Notes under the pieces: model-generated
Told to the model about the DNA's origin: nothing
Databases searched by the model: none
Seen by the model: the letters and a program-made list of their open reading frames with translations, nothing else
Translations under genes and position numbers: made by a program
Shown: piece after piece, positions 8,213-15,147 of the stretch
How the letters are laid out: each line of letters starts with the position of its first letter
Position numbering within the stretch: position 1 is the stretch's first letter
Source: Angelakisella sp.
Lineage (GTDB): Bacteria > Bacillota > Clostridia > Oscillospirales > Ruminococcaceae
Reading direction: 5' to 3'
DNA: 25,902 bases
Assembly: GCA_022794295.1 (NCBI GenBank)
Contig: JAAWEO010000010.1
Location: 1-25,902 of the forward strand

Positions 8213-8671
8213 ATGACAAAGTCCATTATCACCCTTTTTCTCACCTTTTATTCGGCGGCCAGGGTCTCGGCTATGGCCTATCACCTATACTACCAGCTGG
8301 ACAGGCTTCCCAGCGGGGTGTTCCTGATCACCTCCGCCTGTTGTCTGGTCTGCTTCGGGGCGGCCGTGGCCCAGTATCGGGGACGCCTTCGGGGAAAGAC
8401 ACTGAAAAACGTCCTGATGCTGGTGGCCGCCGCCGCCGCTGCCAATATGCTCATTGTATACCTGAACCCGGTCAACGACCTGGGGAATATTGACCTTCTT
8501 GTTACCGGGACCCTGTTTGACATGGCGTTTTATCTGGGGGTTCTCACCCTGCGCATCCCCGACGCTCCCGCCCGGCCGCCTGTAGTCCACGGCCGGAGCG
8601 CCCCTCCGGCGCCCGAGGACCAGGAGTTGGATGAGCTCCTGGAGAGCTTTGGCGAGGAACCGGAAAAATGA
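8213..8671 (+). CDS. Small hypothetical membrane protein
   Basis: 152 residues, family not recognised. Three to four hydrophobic segments are visible (about 3-22, 33-53, 66-86 and 95-114), followed by a Pro/Ala-rich linker and an acidic C-terminal tail (DELLESFGEEPEK), probably cytoplasmic. AAAGGAGC stands a few bases before the ATG. It follows the DUF4364 gene by 14 bases and is probably co-transcribed with it. The context suggests it may be controlled by, or work with, that regulator. Confidence 0.7.
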   Translation: MTKSIITLFLTFYSAARVSAMAYHLYYQLDRLPSGVFLITSACCLVCFGAAVAQYRGRLRGKTLKNVLMLVAAAAAANMLIVYLNPVNDLGNIDLLVTGTLFDMAFYLGVLTLRIPDAPARPPVVHGRSAPPAPEDQELDELLESFGEEPEK

Positions 8672-8678
8672 TACAGAA

Positions 8679-8713
8679 AGCGCCCTCCTGCCGGTATTGG
8701 TCAGAGGGCGCTT
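8679..8713. terminator. Hairpin between convergent genes
   Basis: AAGCGCCCTC (from 8679) pairs with GAGGGCGCTT, with a 16-base loop. T-rich sequence follows on the minus strand and little follows on the plus strand. It probably ends the minus-strand gene and may act both ways. Confidence 0.5.
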
Positions 8714-8792
8714 GGTATTATCCGAAGAAAGGGGCAAGCCAGGAGACGATTCCCTGGGAAATGCCCCAAAAGAGGTCGTGCCTTGACCCGCA

Positions 8793-9569
8793 TTAGAACG
8801 CCGCGAACAAAAGGAAGCAAAACCCAAGCAAAAGGGGCAGGAACGAATTGCTTTTTAGGGGATTTTCAAACGAAGAGCACCGGTCCTTCCCCGGGGAAAC
8901 AAACCGGATGAAAAGAAAAAGCAGCAATACAGCGGCGATAACCGCCAGCACCAGCCGCCGCTCAAAAGGAGGCAGGGAAGATAGACGAAGCAGGATAGCG
9001 ACAGCGAGAACCAGGAAGAATCCATAAGATCTGATACGAGCTCCTGCCGCCCGGCGCTGGTCTTCGGTGAAGATCCTTCGAATGCCCCATCGGATCAGGA
9101 AAACAGCACCTGCCAAAAGGCCCAAACAAGCGAAAAGGATCAGCAGCATTTTCCGAACGGCCAGGGACCCAGAAAACAGGGCAGGAAGCACAGCGGAAAG
9201 AAGAAAGAGCCCGATACAGTAAAGATACAGCAGCCCAAAGCCGCCCCGCCTCCGGCCCGGGGGATGGGTCAGCCAGTAAGCGGTGTTCCGGAGCTCCTGC
9301 ACCTCCGGGATCTCCCGGAAGGACCACTGCCGGGATTCCTTTTCCAGCCGCACCAGGGGGATAAAATAGTCCAGGGCTTCCTCCTCGGTGTCAAAATCCA
9401 CAACGGAGGTGTCCACCACAGCGGCCCGTTCGTCTGCCGCCGAAACCACCCAGCGGCCGCCCTCCTGGGCGATGATCATTTCGCCAGGGGCAACAGGATG
9501 GTCGCCGTACCAGTTGTAGCGCGTCAGCCCCTCTCGCTGAAGGATCGCTTGGGCCTCCTCCCGCTTCAT
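8793..9569 (-). CDS. Multi-pass membrane protein with Imm59-like N-terminal domain
   Basis: 258 residues in two parts. Residues 1-80 contain YNWYGDHPVAPGEMII, then WVVSAADERAAVV, then FDTEEEALDYFIPLVRLE. This order (N-W/Y...WVV-x-x-x-DERA...SEEEALD-x-FI-x-x-x-R) resembles the Imm59 family of immunity proteins against polymorphic toxins, judged from memory. The rest has about five hydrophobic segments (two near 112-165, then near 185, 210 and at the very C-terminus). AGGGAGG (9578-9584) is eight bases before the ATG at 9569; a GTG at 9578 would overlap it. No toxin gene is adjacent. The function is unknown and the domain name is tentative. Confidence 0.65.
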   Translation of the reverse strand: MKREEAQAILQREGLTRYNWYGDHPVAPGEMIIAQEGGRWVVSAADERAAVVDTSVVDFDTEEEALDYFIPLVRLEKESRQWSFREIPEVQELRNTAYWLTHPPGRRRGGFGLLYLYCIGLFLLSAVLPALFSGSLAVRKMLLILFACLGLLAGAVFLIRWGIRRIFTEDQRRAAGARIRSYGFFLVLAVAILLRLSSLPPFERRLVLAVIAAVLLLFLFIRFVSPGKDRCSSFENPLKSNSFLPLLLGFCFLLFAAF

Positions 9570-9595
9570 AGCTGCCACCTCCCTTTTACAACATG

Positions 9596-9624
9596 ATTAT
9601 ACCAAATTGTTCCCGCCGGCGCAA
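9596..9624 (-). promoter_or_regulatory. Promoter of the Imm59-like gene
   Basis: On the minus strand: TTGCGC (9619-9624), 17 bases, TATAAT (9596-9601) with an extended TGG. The leader is very short, about 20 bases. Confidence 0.6.
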
Positions 9625-9638
9625 TCGCTTATTATTGC

Positions 9639-9661
9639 AAAAAAATCCCCCAAAGGGGGGA
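9639..9661 (-). terminator. Terminator of the amino acid ABC operon
   Basis: On the minus strand, a CCCCCC-TTT-GGGGG hairpin followed by A and seven Ts, just past the ATPase stop. Confidence 0.8.
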
Positions 9662-9673
9662 GGGGAGAGTATG

Positions 9674-10417
9674 TCAGTGCAGCACCGAGGCCAGAAAGGC
9701 TGCGGTATCCGGGTTTTTAGGGGCGGTAAAAATCTCTGATGGGGGGCCTTCCTCGGCAATGGCTCCGTCCTTCATAAACAGGACCCGGTTGGCGGCCTCC
9801 CGGGCAAAGGACATTTCGTGGGTCACCACCAGCATGGTCATCCGTTCCTCGGCCAGCCGGCGCAGAATGCCCAGCACCTCCCCGGTGAGAAGGGGATCCA
9901 AAGCGGAGGTGGGTTCGTCAAACAGCATGATCTCCGGGCTTTTCATCAGCGCCCGGGCAATGGCTACCCGCTGCTTCTGCCCGCCGGAGAGCTTGGAGGG
10001 ATAGACGTCGGCCTTGTCCCAAAGCCCGACCTTCTCCAGAAGCTGCCGGCATTTTTCTTCGGCGTCCCCGGCGCCGGGGGTGGTCATCCGGTAGGGCTCA
10101 ATCAGGTTCTGCCGCACCGTCATGTGGGGGAACAGGTTGAAGCTCTGGAACACCATCCCCATCCGCCCCGAAAGGGCACGGCGGGTGCGGGGATCCGGGT
10201 ACCGCCCGCCGGTGATGAAGGGCTCTCCGTCAATGGTCACCCAGCCCCCGTCCACCGTCTCCAAATCCATCAGACACCGCAGAAGGGTGGATTTGCCGGA
10301 GCCGGAGGAGCCGATAACGGCAATGACATCCCCCTGGTTTACCGTAAAAGAAACATCTGCCAGGACAGAAAGGGAATCAAAGGCTTTTCGCAGCTGCCGT
10401 ACCTCCAGAAATGCCAT
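9674..10417 (-). CDS. Polar amino acid ABC transporter, ATP-binding protein
   Basis: 247-residue ATPase that powers amino acid uptake with the neighbouring permease and lipoprotein. Visible in order: Walker A GSSGSGKST (36-44), a Q-loop VFQSFNLFPHMTV, the signature LSGGQ, Walker B IMLFDEP with the D-loop SALD, and the switch histidine in VVTHE. The length and the N-terminal LRKAF match the GlnQ/HisP group. AAGGAGG lies nine bases before the ATG. It begins 18 bases after the permease stop and is the last gene of the operon. The substrate (glutamine, cystine, another polar amino acid) cannot be told from this subunit. Confidence 0.93.
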   Translation of the reverse strand: MAFLEVRQLRKAFDSLSVLADVSFTVNQGDVIAVIGSSGSGKSTLLRCLMDLETVDGGWVTIDGEPFITGGRYPDPRTRRALSGRMGMVFQSFNLFPHMTVRQNLIEPYRMTTPGAGDAEEKCRQLLEKVGLWDKADVYPSKLSGGQKQRVAIARALMKSPEIMLFDEPTSALDPLLTGEVLGILRRLAEERMTMLVVTHEMSFAREAANRVLFMKDGAIAEEGPPSEIFTAPKNPDTAAFLASVLH

Positions 10418-10435
10418 GCTGCAGCTCCTCCTTGA

Positions 10436-11095
10436 TCAGTAGTCAAATCTCTTTTCCAGCTTCTTCAGCAGCCAGGTGATCACCAGGTTCATCAGCAGAT
10501 AGATGATCCCCGCTGCCACAAAGGGAAAGGTCTTGCCGGTGGAGCTGACAGCGGACTTGGCAAATTGCAGCACCTCCGGCACCGCCAGGGTGAACATGAG
10601 GGAGGTGTCCTTGACCAGGGTAATGGTTTCATTGGAAATGGAGGGCATTGCCACCCGGAGCATTTGGGGCACCACGATGCGCAGAATGGTTTGCCGCCGG
10701 GTGAGACCCAGCACCTTGGCAGCCTCGTACTGCCCCTGGTCCACTGCCAGCAGCCCGCCCCGGAAGATCTCTGCAAAATAGGCTGCGTAGTTGAGGACAA
10801 ACCCCCAGATGGCGGCAGTGAACCGTCCCATGGTACTGAAATATCCGCCGATATAGGGCAGGCAGGGAAGACCGAAGTAGAGAAAAAGGAGCTGAAGCAC
10901 CAGGGGGGTGCTGCGCATCAGGTAGACAAAGGCCCGGGCCAGCCACCGCAGGGGCGGAATGGCGCAGCGCATGATCATGGTGATCAGGAAACCCAGGGGC
11001 AGGGAGGCAAGGATGGTGATGAAAAAGAGCTTGAGGGTGGTCCCCAGTCCGGCGCCTACCCGCAGAAAGGTTGCGGCAATATAAGAAAGCTCCAT
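10436..11095 (-). CDS. Polar amino acid ABC transporter, permease
   Basis: 219-residue inner-membrane subunit of the HisM/GlnP type. About five membrane segments are visible, the first at about 18-40. The conserved MRSTPLVLQLLFLYFGLP (59-76) and the EAA loop that docks with the ATPase (YEAAKVLGLTRRQTILRIVVPQ) identify the HisMQ family. It also has the typical NETITLVKDTSL stretch and a basic C-terminus. AGGAGCT precedes the ATG. A gap of 206 bases separates it from the lipoprotein gene, filled mostly by a palindromic repeat, so its expression may differ from that of the lipoprotein. Confidence 0.92.
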   Translation of the reverse strand: MELSYIAATFLRVGAGLGTTLKLFFITILASLPLGFLITMIMRCAIPPLRWLARAFVYLMRSTPLVLQLLFLYFGLPCLPYIGGYFSTMGRFTAAIWGFVLNYAAYFAEIFRGGLLAVDQGQYEAAKVLGLTRRQTILRIVVPQMLRVAMPSISNETITLVKDTSLMFTLAVPEVLQFAKSAVSSTGKTFPFVAAGIIYLLMNLVITWLLKKLEKRFDY

Positions 11096-11117
11096 GGTGT
11101 CCAGCTCCTATTGATTA

Positions 11118-11287
11118 CTTAGAGCCCATTCAAAATCTCCCCGCACGCCGCTAGGTCAGGTCTTTTTCCACCCTGCTTCGTTAAAAAATCTTGCAATACA
11201 CCAAGTATTCCTACGATTTTTTGCCTTGCAGGGCAGAAAAATCCCTGCCCTTTCGGCATACTTGGAGATCTTGAATAGGCTCTTAGG
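11118..11287. repeat. Long palindromic MITE-like element (full copy)
   Basis: The whole 170-base segment can fold on itself. The end arms are CTTAGAGCCCATTCAAAATCTCC and GGAGATCTTGAATAGGCTCTTAG, which pair with few mismatches. Next, GGTCAGG-TTTTT-CCCTGC (11154-11175) mirrors GCAGGG-AAAAA-CCTGCCC (11227-11250). The centre is AAAAAATC (11183-11190) against GATTTTTT, enclosing AATAC/GTATT. There is no room for a protein. A shortened relative lies at 22814-22880. This is the build of a miniature inverted-repeat element, but no transposase is in the window. Confidence 0.75.
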
Positions 11288-11301
11288 ATCGTGTTCTGAA
11301 G

Positions 11302-12138
11302 TTACGCCCCGGGGTAGGAAAAGAGGATCCGGTCCTCACCGAACCATTTCTGGCTGATCTGGGCGGCAGTACCGTCCTTCACCAGCTCATCCAGGGTTGC
11401 CAGAATCAGGCCGGCCAGCTCCTGGTTTTCCTTTTGGAAGGCGATGCCGTATTCCTCGTCGGCAAGCTGCTCCTCCAGGACCTCCAGCAGACCCTCGCCG
11501 TTTTCAGCGATGTAATAGTCGGCAAACACCTTGTCGATCACCACTGCGTCAATGCGGCCGATCTTCAGGTCGTTAAACAGGGAGATGTTTTCCGGTGCCT
11601 TGACCAGCTCCTTTTCCGTGCCGGCGGCGGAGCAGCCCTGATACGCCTCGTCGGCGGAGGAAGCCTCCTGAAGGGCTACAATTTTGCCGCTGAGCTCTGC
11701 CAGGGTCTTGATGCCGGAGTCCTTCCGGACAACGATCACCTGGGCGTTGGCTACATAGGCAGGGGACATCAGCATGGCTTCCTTCCTGGCGTCTGTAATG
11801 GTCAGGCCGTTCCAAAGCACGTCCACCTTCCCGCCGTTGAGCTCCAGCTCCTTGGTGCTCCAATCGATGGGGGTGGGGACCGCCTCGATGCCCAGCCGGT
11901 CGCAGACTGCCTTGGCCAGGTCAATGTCAAAGCCCACCAGCTCGTTTTGATCATTCCGGAAGCCCATAGGGGGGAACTGGTCGTCCAGACCGATGACCAG
12001 CTTTGTGATGCCAGGAGTCTGGGAAGGCTCTGGCGGGGCAGGGGAGGGGGATGTGCTTTCAGGTACAGAGGAGGGAGAAGGGGCAGACGGGCTGCCGCAG
12101 GCAGCCAATATGGCAAGGGAAAGAACAAAGGCGATCAT
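11302..12138 (-). CDS. Amino acid ABC transporter substrate-binding lipoprotein; start displaced by an apparent frameshift
   Basis: 278 residues from the ATG at 12138: a lipoprotein signal with the lipobox LAAC (11-14), a Ser/Pro linker (15-43), then a periplasmic-binding-protein type 2 domain of the SBP_bac_3 family (LVIGLDDQFPPMGFRNDQ, LVGFDIDLAKAV, NGLTITDARKEAM, ending in AAQISQKWFG). It delivers the amino acid to the permease. The only good ribosome site, GGAGG (12166-12170), is ten bases before another ATG at 12155. That ATG opens MKRFFP-stop in a different frame. One extra T in the T7 tract at 12141-12147 would give MKRFFSMIAFVLSLAILAAC, a complete signal peptide. So the gene is either phase-variable, recently broken at its start, or affected by a sequence error. 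Confidence 0.88.
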   Translation of the reverse strand: MIAFVLSLAILAACGSPSAPSPSSVPESTSPSPAPPEPSQTPGITKLVIGLDDQFPPMGFRNDQNELVGFDIDLAKAVCDRLGIEAVPTPIDWSTKELELNGGKVDVLWNGLTITDARKEAMLMSPAYVANAQVIVVRKDSGIKTLAELSGKIVALQEASSADEAYQGCSAAGTEKELVKAPENISLFNDLKIGRIDAVVIDKVFADYYIAENGEGLLEVLEEQLADEEYGIAFQKENQELAGLILATLDELVKDGTAAQISQKWFGEDRILFSYPGA

Positions 12139-12226
12139 GGAAAAAAACGTTTCATTGTTTTGATACCTCCATAAGCAGTTGTGGATCTGGGATCAGCCAT
12201 GCCGTGGTTTTTGAGCTCATGAAGGT

Positions 12227-12259
12227 ATTATATACTTTATTACGCTACTATGCTACTAT
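12227..12259 (-). promoter_or_regulatory. Candidate promoter and direct repeats of the ABC operon
   Basis: On the minus strand: TATAAT at 12227-12232 with no clear -35. At the place of the -35 and upstream spacer stand two head-to-tail copies of ATAGTAGC (12244-12251 and 12252-12259). Tandem repeats at a weak -35 fit an activator or repressor site. Confidence 0.45.
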
Positions 12260-12369
12260 GATAATATGATAAAATCTTAAAAAATATGGAATTATCTCAG
12301 GAATGCTTCGAATTTCTCGCTAATTCGTAAGAATACAGCATTTTTTCCGCTGCCAGGATCCCGAAAAAA

Positions 12370-12415
12370 CAAAAAAACAAGCGTCTGCCCCGTTTTTTCG
12401 GGCACATACGCTTGT
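12370..12415 (-). terminator. Terminator of the HAD gene
   Basis: On the minus strand, ACAAGCGT...GCCCG pairs with CGGGGC...ACGCTTGT around a run of A, followed by seven Ts (12370-12376). Confidence 0.85.
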
Positions 12416-12428
12416 GGTTTTGCATTGG

Positions 12429-13073
12429 CTACAGCCGTTCCGCCGCCTCCAGCTGAAAAAGCAGGTCCAGCAGCTGTCCCGGTCGGCTTGCCCGGTAGTG
12501 GGTGTCGATCTGGGCCGGATATCTTCCCCAGCAGGCCAACGCCCCGGTGACCCCTGCATTTCTGGCGCAGATCATATCCCCGGAGCTGTCCCCGACAAAC
12601 AGGACCTCCTCCGGCTTTGCCCCGGTGACCTTCATGTAATAGAGGAGCGGATCCGGGTCCGGCTTGTGCTTTTCGGTATCCTCCAGCAGGACCACCGTCC
12701 CGAAGCAGTCGCCAAGGCCCAGGGGAAGAAAGACCAGTTCATATTCCCGTCGGGACTGGGAAGATGCGATCCCCAGGGTGTACCCCCGCAGGAGCAGGGC
12801 GTCCAGCAGCTGGGGGATCCCGTCATAAAGACGCACCTTCCCCAGCTTTTCCATACACTTGCGTTCCCACACCAAATGGGCAGCGGCAACATCAGGGAAT
12901 CCCAGTACCCGCAGGGTGGTCTCGGTAGGCATACCAAAGGTATAGTGAAGCTCGGCCAGACTGTCCGAGTGGCCGAGAAATTCCTCCATCGTCTCCTGGA
13001 GGGCCAGCTGAAAGGCGGCCTCCGTATCGATCAAGGTCCCGTCGATATCAAAAACCACATGTCCAATGGGCAT
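12429..13073 (-). CDS. HAD-superfamily hydrolase, phosphoglycolate phosphatase-like
   Basis: 214-residue cytoplasmic phosphatase of the HAD subfamily IA type. All four motifs are visible: DIDGTLID (motif I, nucleophile and acid/base Asp), the Ser of LGIASSQSR (motif II), Lys in KPDPDPLL (motif III), and VLFVGDSSGD (motif IV). A helical cap domain lies between motifs I and II. The frame can extend to 13187, but AAGGGGGGAG stands seven bases before the ATG at 13073 and motif I begins soon after, as in the family. The gene stands alone, divergent from the sortase gene. The substrate is not determined; phosphoglycolate or another small sugar phosphate is likely. Confidence 0.88.
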   Translation of the reverse strand: MPIGHVVFDIDGTLIDTEAAFQLALQETMEEFLGHSDSLAELHYTFGMPTETTLRVLGFPDVAAAHLVWERKCMEKLGKVRLYDGIPQLLDALLLRGYTLGIASSQSRREYELVFLPLGLGDCFGTVVLLEDTEKHKPDPDPLLYYMKVTGAKPEEVLFVGDSSGDMICARNAGVTGALACWGRYPAQIDTHYRASRPGQLLDLLFQLEAAERL

Positions 13074-13118
13074 TTTAAAACTCCCCCCTTTCCCAGACTG
13101 TGACAGTTTATATAAAAC

Positions 13119-13127
13119 AGTATACCA
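13119..13127 (-). promoter_or_regulatory. Extended -10 promoter of the HAD gene
   Basis: On the minus strand TGGTATACT (TGnTATACT) at 13119-13127, in an AT-rich divergent intergenic region. No good -35. Confidence 0.45.
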
Positions 13128-13256
13128 CAAATTTGGGAAAAATCCTCTAATTTTTACTAAATTCTTGGAAAATATAGATTTGTTCAAATTTTTCCGGTAT
13201 CATAGGAGGGTATCTTTGGCATATCGCCTGAAATGTGTTGGAAAGGAGTGTTTGCC

Positions 13257-14117
13257 GTGTATCTTCTCCGCCGGCTGGCCCGCACCTGTCTCAGCTGTCT
13301 TATGGCGGTGTCGGTGACCCTCTCCTGCTTTTACGGGGGGAACGAGGTCTACATCAGCCTCCAGGCCCGCCGGGCTAACCAGCAGGAAGCAGAGCTGGAG
13401 CAGATCTACCGCCAGGGGGAAACCGGCACCTCCTGGGAGGAGGGACGGGAAATGGACCCCCGTCTGGCCTCGCTGTACGCCATCAACCCCGACCTGGTGG
13501 GCTGGCTGGAGCTGGGGGGAGAGAACGCCTTTTCCGCCCCGGTGGTCCAGCGGGACAACACCTATTACCTGAAGCATGATTTTTACGGCAAGGAGGACCG
13601 CCACGGCGCGGTGTTTCTGGACTACCGCAACGAAACCGCCCCCCGGGATGATAGTCTGATCCTTTACGGCCACAATATGAATGACGGGGCCTGGTTCCAC
13701 TACCTGGTCAACTATCAGAGCCCGGAATTTGTGGCGGCCGATCCCATGATCACCTTTGATACCCTCCGGGAAAAGGGGGAGTATGTGGTGGCAGGGGTGT
13801 TTGTTGCGGCCACGCTTCCCCAGCACGGGGATGATTTTGACTACCACAACCGGACCTCCTTCGACACCATCGAGGAAAAACAGGACTACCTGGACCGTAT
13901 CGCCAGGCGCAGCCTTCTAAACACCGGTGTGGAGGTGACCGTTCGGGACGAGCTGCTGACCCTTTCCACCTGCCTTTACGATTTTGCCGGAGAACGCCTA
14001 GTGGTGGTGGCCCGGCGGCTCCGGAATGGGGAAAGCCCAAAGGATTTTGAAAACCTTCCTGTGACCAGGGCCCAAAATCCGGAAATGCCCGCGATCTGGA
14101 ACCAGCTTTATGGCTGA
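13257..14117 (+). CDS. srtB: Class B sortase
   Basis: Membrane-anchored cysteine transpeptidase that joins sorting-signal proteins to the cell wall. The 286-residue product has a basic N-terminus (MYLLRRLAR) and a hydrophobic signal anchor (about 8-27), a linker, and the sortase barrel from about 68. The catalytic residues are His139 in LYGHNM, Cys239 in TLSTC, and Arg247 before LVVVA, the class B pattern. AAAGGAG (13242-13248) is eight bases before a GTG at 13257. An in-frame ATG at 13233 lies upstream of that site and is rejected. No substrate protein with a sorting signal is nearby, so its targets are elsewhere. Confidence 0.92.
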   Translation: MYLLRRLARTCLSCLMAVSVTLSCFYGGNEVYISLQARRANQQEAELEQIYRQGETGTSWEEGREMDPRLASLYAINPDLVGWLELGGENAFSAPVVQRDNTYYLKHDFYGKEDRHGAVFLDYRNETAPRDDSLILYGHNMNDGAWFHYLVNYQSPEFVAADPMITFDTLREKGEYVVAGVFVAATLPQHGDDFDYHNRTSFDTIEEKQDYLDRIARRSLLNTGVEVTVRDELLTLSTCLYDFAGERLVVVARRLRNGESPKDFENLPVTRAQNPEMPAIWNQLYG

Positions 14118-14183
14118 TCCCATTGTCAAAAGCCGCAAACAAGAAATCTCCGGCATTTTTTCACAAAGTGACCTTTTGCCCCC

Positions 14184-14212
14184 TTGCCAATTATGTCAAA
14201 AAAGGGTATCAT
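14184..14212 (+). promoter_or_regulatory. radC promoter
   Basis: TTGCCA (14184-14189), 17 bases, TATCAT (14207-14212), each five of six to consensus. The leader holds an imperfect stem AAGCCAA...TTGGCTT (about 14232-14273) that might act as an attenuator. Confidence 0.65.
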
Positions 14213-14305
14213 GATAAAAAAGGCGAAAAAGAAGCCAACAGGCCAGTTTTTTCCATTTGGCGGGTTTGGCTTTTGACAACGGATGCCGGAAAAGGAGGGG
14301 AGGAT

Positions 14306-14998
14306 ATGGGCAGCAGCCATTCCCACAGCGGTCACAGAAAGAGGACCAGGGAAGAATTTCTGCAAAACGGCCTGGACCACCTTCCGCCCCATCGGGTCCT
14401 GGAGATCCTTCTTTTCTATTCGATCCCGCAGAAGGATACCAACGAGCTGGCCCATCAGCTGGAAAACCGCTTCGGCTCTTTGGCCGGGGTGCTGGATGCT
14501 CCCTATAAGGAGCTTCTCACTGTAAACGGGGTGGGGGAGAATACCGCGGTCCTCCTTCGCCTGATCAGTGCCATTGCCCGCAGGTACTACCTGGAAAAGG
14601 CGGATACTGCCCCCCAGGATGATTACATGCGTGTTGTGGAGGAAAAGCTGAAGGCCTGGTATGTGGGGCGTACAAAGGAGTCCCTCACCCTTGTAAGCTT
14701 GGACAACCGGCTAAGGATCCTTCATATTGACGAGGTCAAAACAGGGGTGGCAGATGCGGTGCAGATCCAGTATCGGGAGTTGGCTAAAATTGCCCTGAGC
14801 TACAACGCCACCAATGTGATCCTGGGGCACAACCACCCCTATGGTACGGCTCTGCCATCCAAAGCGGACCAGACCACCACCATTGCCCTGATCAATTTGT
14901 TCCGGGAGATTGAGATCGACCTTTTGGACCACCTGATCATCTCCGGGAACGAGTGCGTCTCCATGAGGAATTGCGGCTACCTGATCGGGGCAATCTAG
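14306..14998 (+). CDS. radC: RadC family JAB/MPN protein
   Basis: 230 residues. The N-terminal UPF0758 part holds a helix-hairpin-helix (LLTVNGVGENTAVLLRLI, about 70-87). The C-terminal JAB/MPN metalloprotease-like domain has the zinc motif H-N-H-P-x7-S-x2-D (His175, His177, Ser185, Asp188). The true activity of RadC is unsettled; the old link to DNA repair is doubtful and proteolytic activity is not proven. Ribosome site AAAGGAGGGGAGG (14292-14304) directly precedes the ATG at 14306. The frame extends back to 14123, but that stretch contains the promoter. The His/Ser-rich start (GSSHSHSGH) is natural-looking but unusual. It is followed by a terminator, so it is separate from uvrB. Confidence 0.92.
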   Translation: MGSSHSHSGHRKRTREEFLQNGLDHLPPHRVLEILLFYSIPQKDTNELAHQLENRFGSLAGVLDAPYKELLTVNGVGENTAVLLRLISAIARRYYLEKADTAPQDDYMRVVEEKLKAWYVGRTKESLTLVSLDNRLRILHIDEVKTGVADAVQIQYRELAKIALSYNATNVILGHNHPYGTALPSKADQTTTIALINLFREIEIDLLDHLIISGNECVSMRNCGYLIGAI

Positions 14999-15019
14999 GG
15001 GAAGCAGGGAAAAACAAAA

Positions 15020-15058
15020 GCCTGCCGGAAAAAACAAGACCGGCAGGCCTGTTTTTTT
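15020..15058 (+). terminator. Terminator of radC
   Basis: GCCTGCCGG (15020-15028) pairs with CCGGCAGGC (15040-15048), followed by CTG and seven Ts. Confidence 0.88.
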
Positions 15059-15069
15059 CCGTTGGCGTC

Positions 15070-15098
15070 TTGCAGTCCGGGGAAAAATAGGGTATAAT
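15070..15098 (+). promoter_or_regulatory. uvrBA promoter
   Basis: TTGCAG (15070-15075), 17 bases, TATAAT (15093-15098). Predicted start near 15105. Confidence 0.7.
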
Positions 15099-15113
15099 AG
15101 TTCCGGTTGTATC

Positions 15114-15127
15114 CGAACATATGTGCA
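15114..15127 (+). promoter_or_regulatory. LexA (DinR) box of uvrBA
   Basis: CGAACATATGTGCA matches the Gram-positive LexA consensus CGAACrnryGTTCG at 12 of 14 positions when compared with its palindromic form CGAACATATGTTCG. It lies about 10-20 bases after the predicted transcription start and before the uvrB ribosome site, a place where a repressor would block the operon. uvrBA is SOS-controlled in B. subtilis. Confidence 0.75.
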
Positions 15128-15147
15128 CAACAAAAGGGGGAGAGAGT

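Noticed and set aside
11118..11287. Plain intrinsic terminator or riboswitch between the lipoprotein and permease genes
   Set aside because: The palindrome is far longer than a terminator, its related copy elsewhere stands in an unrelated context, and no riboswitch core that I know is visible.
12138..12155. Treating the ABC lipoprotein as a pseudogene
   Set aside because: Only the start region is affected; the remaining 278 codons are intact with a good lipobox and complete domain. It was kept as a coding gene with the frameshift noted.
14273..14278. Perfect TTGACA just before radC
   Set aside because: No -10-like hexamer at 16-19 bases downstream; that position holds the purine-rich ribosome site.
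14123..14305. N-terminal extension of RadC from 14123
   Set aside because: It overlaps the promoter TTGCCA-17-TATCAT, and a much better ribosome site precedes the ATG at 14306.
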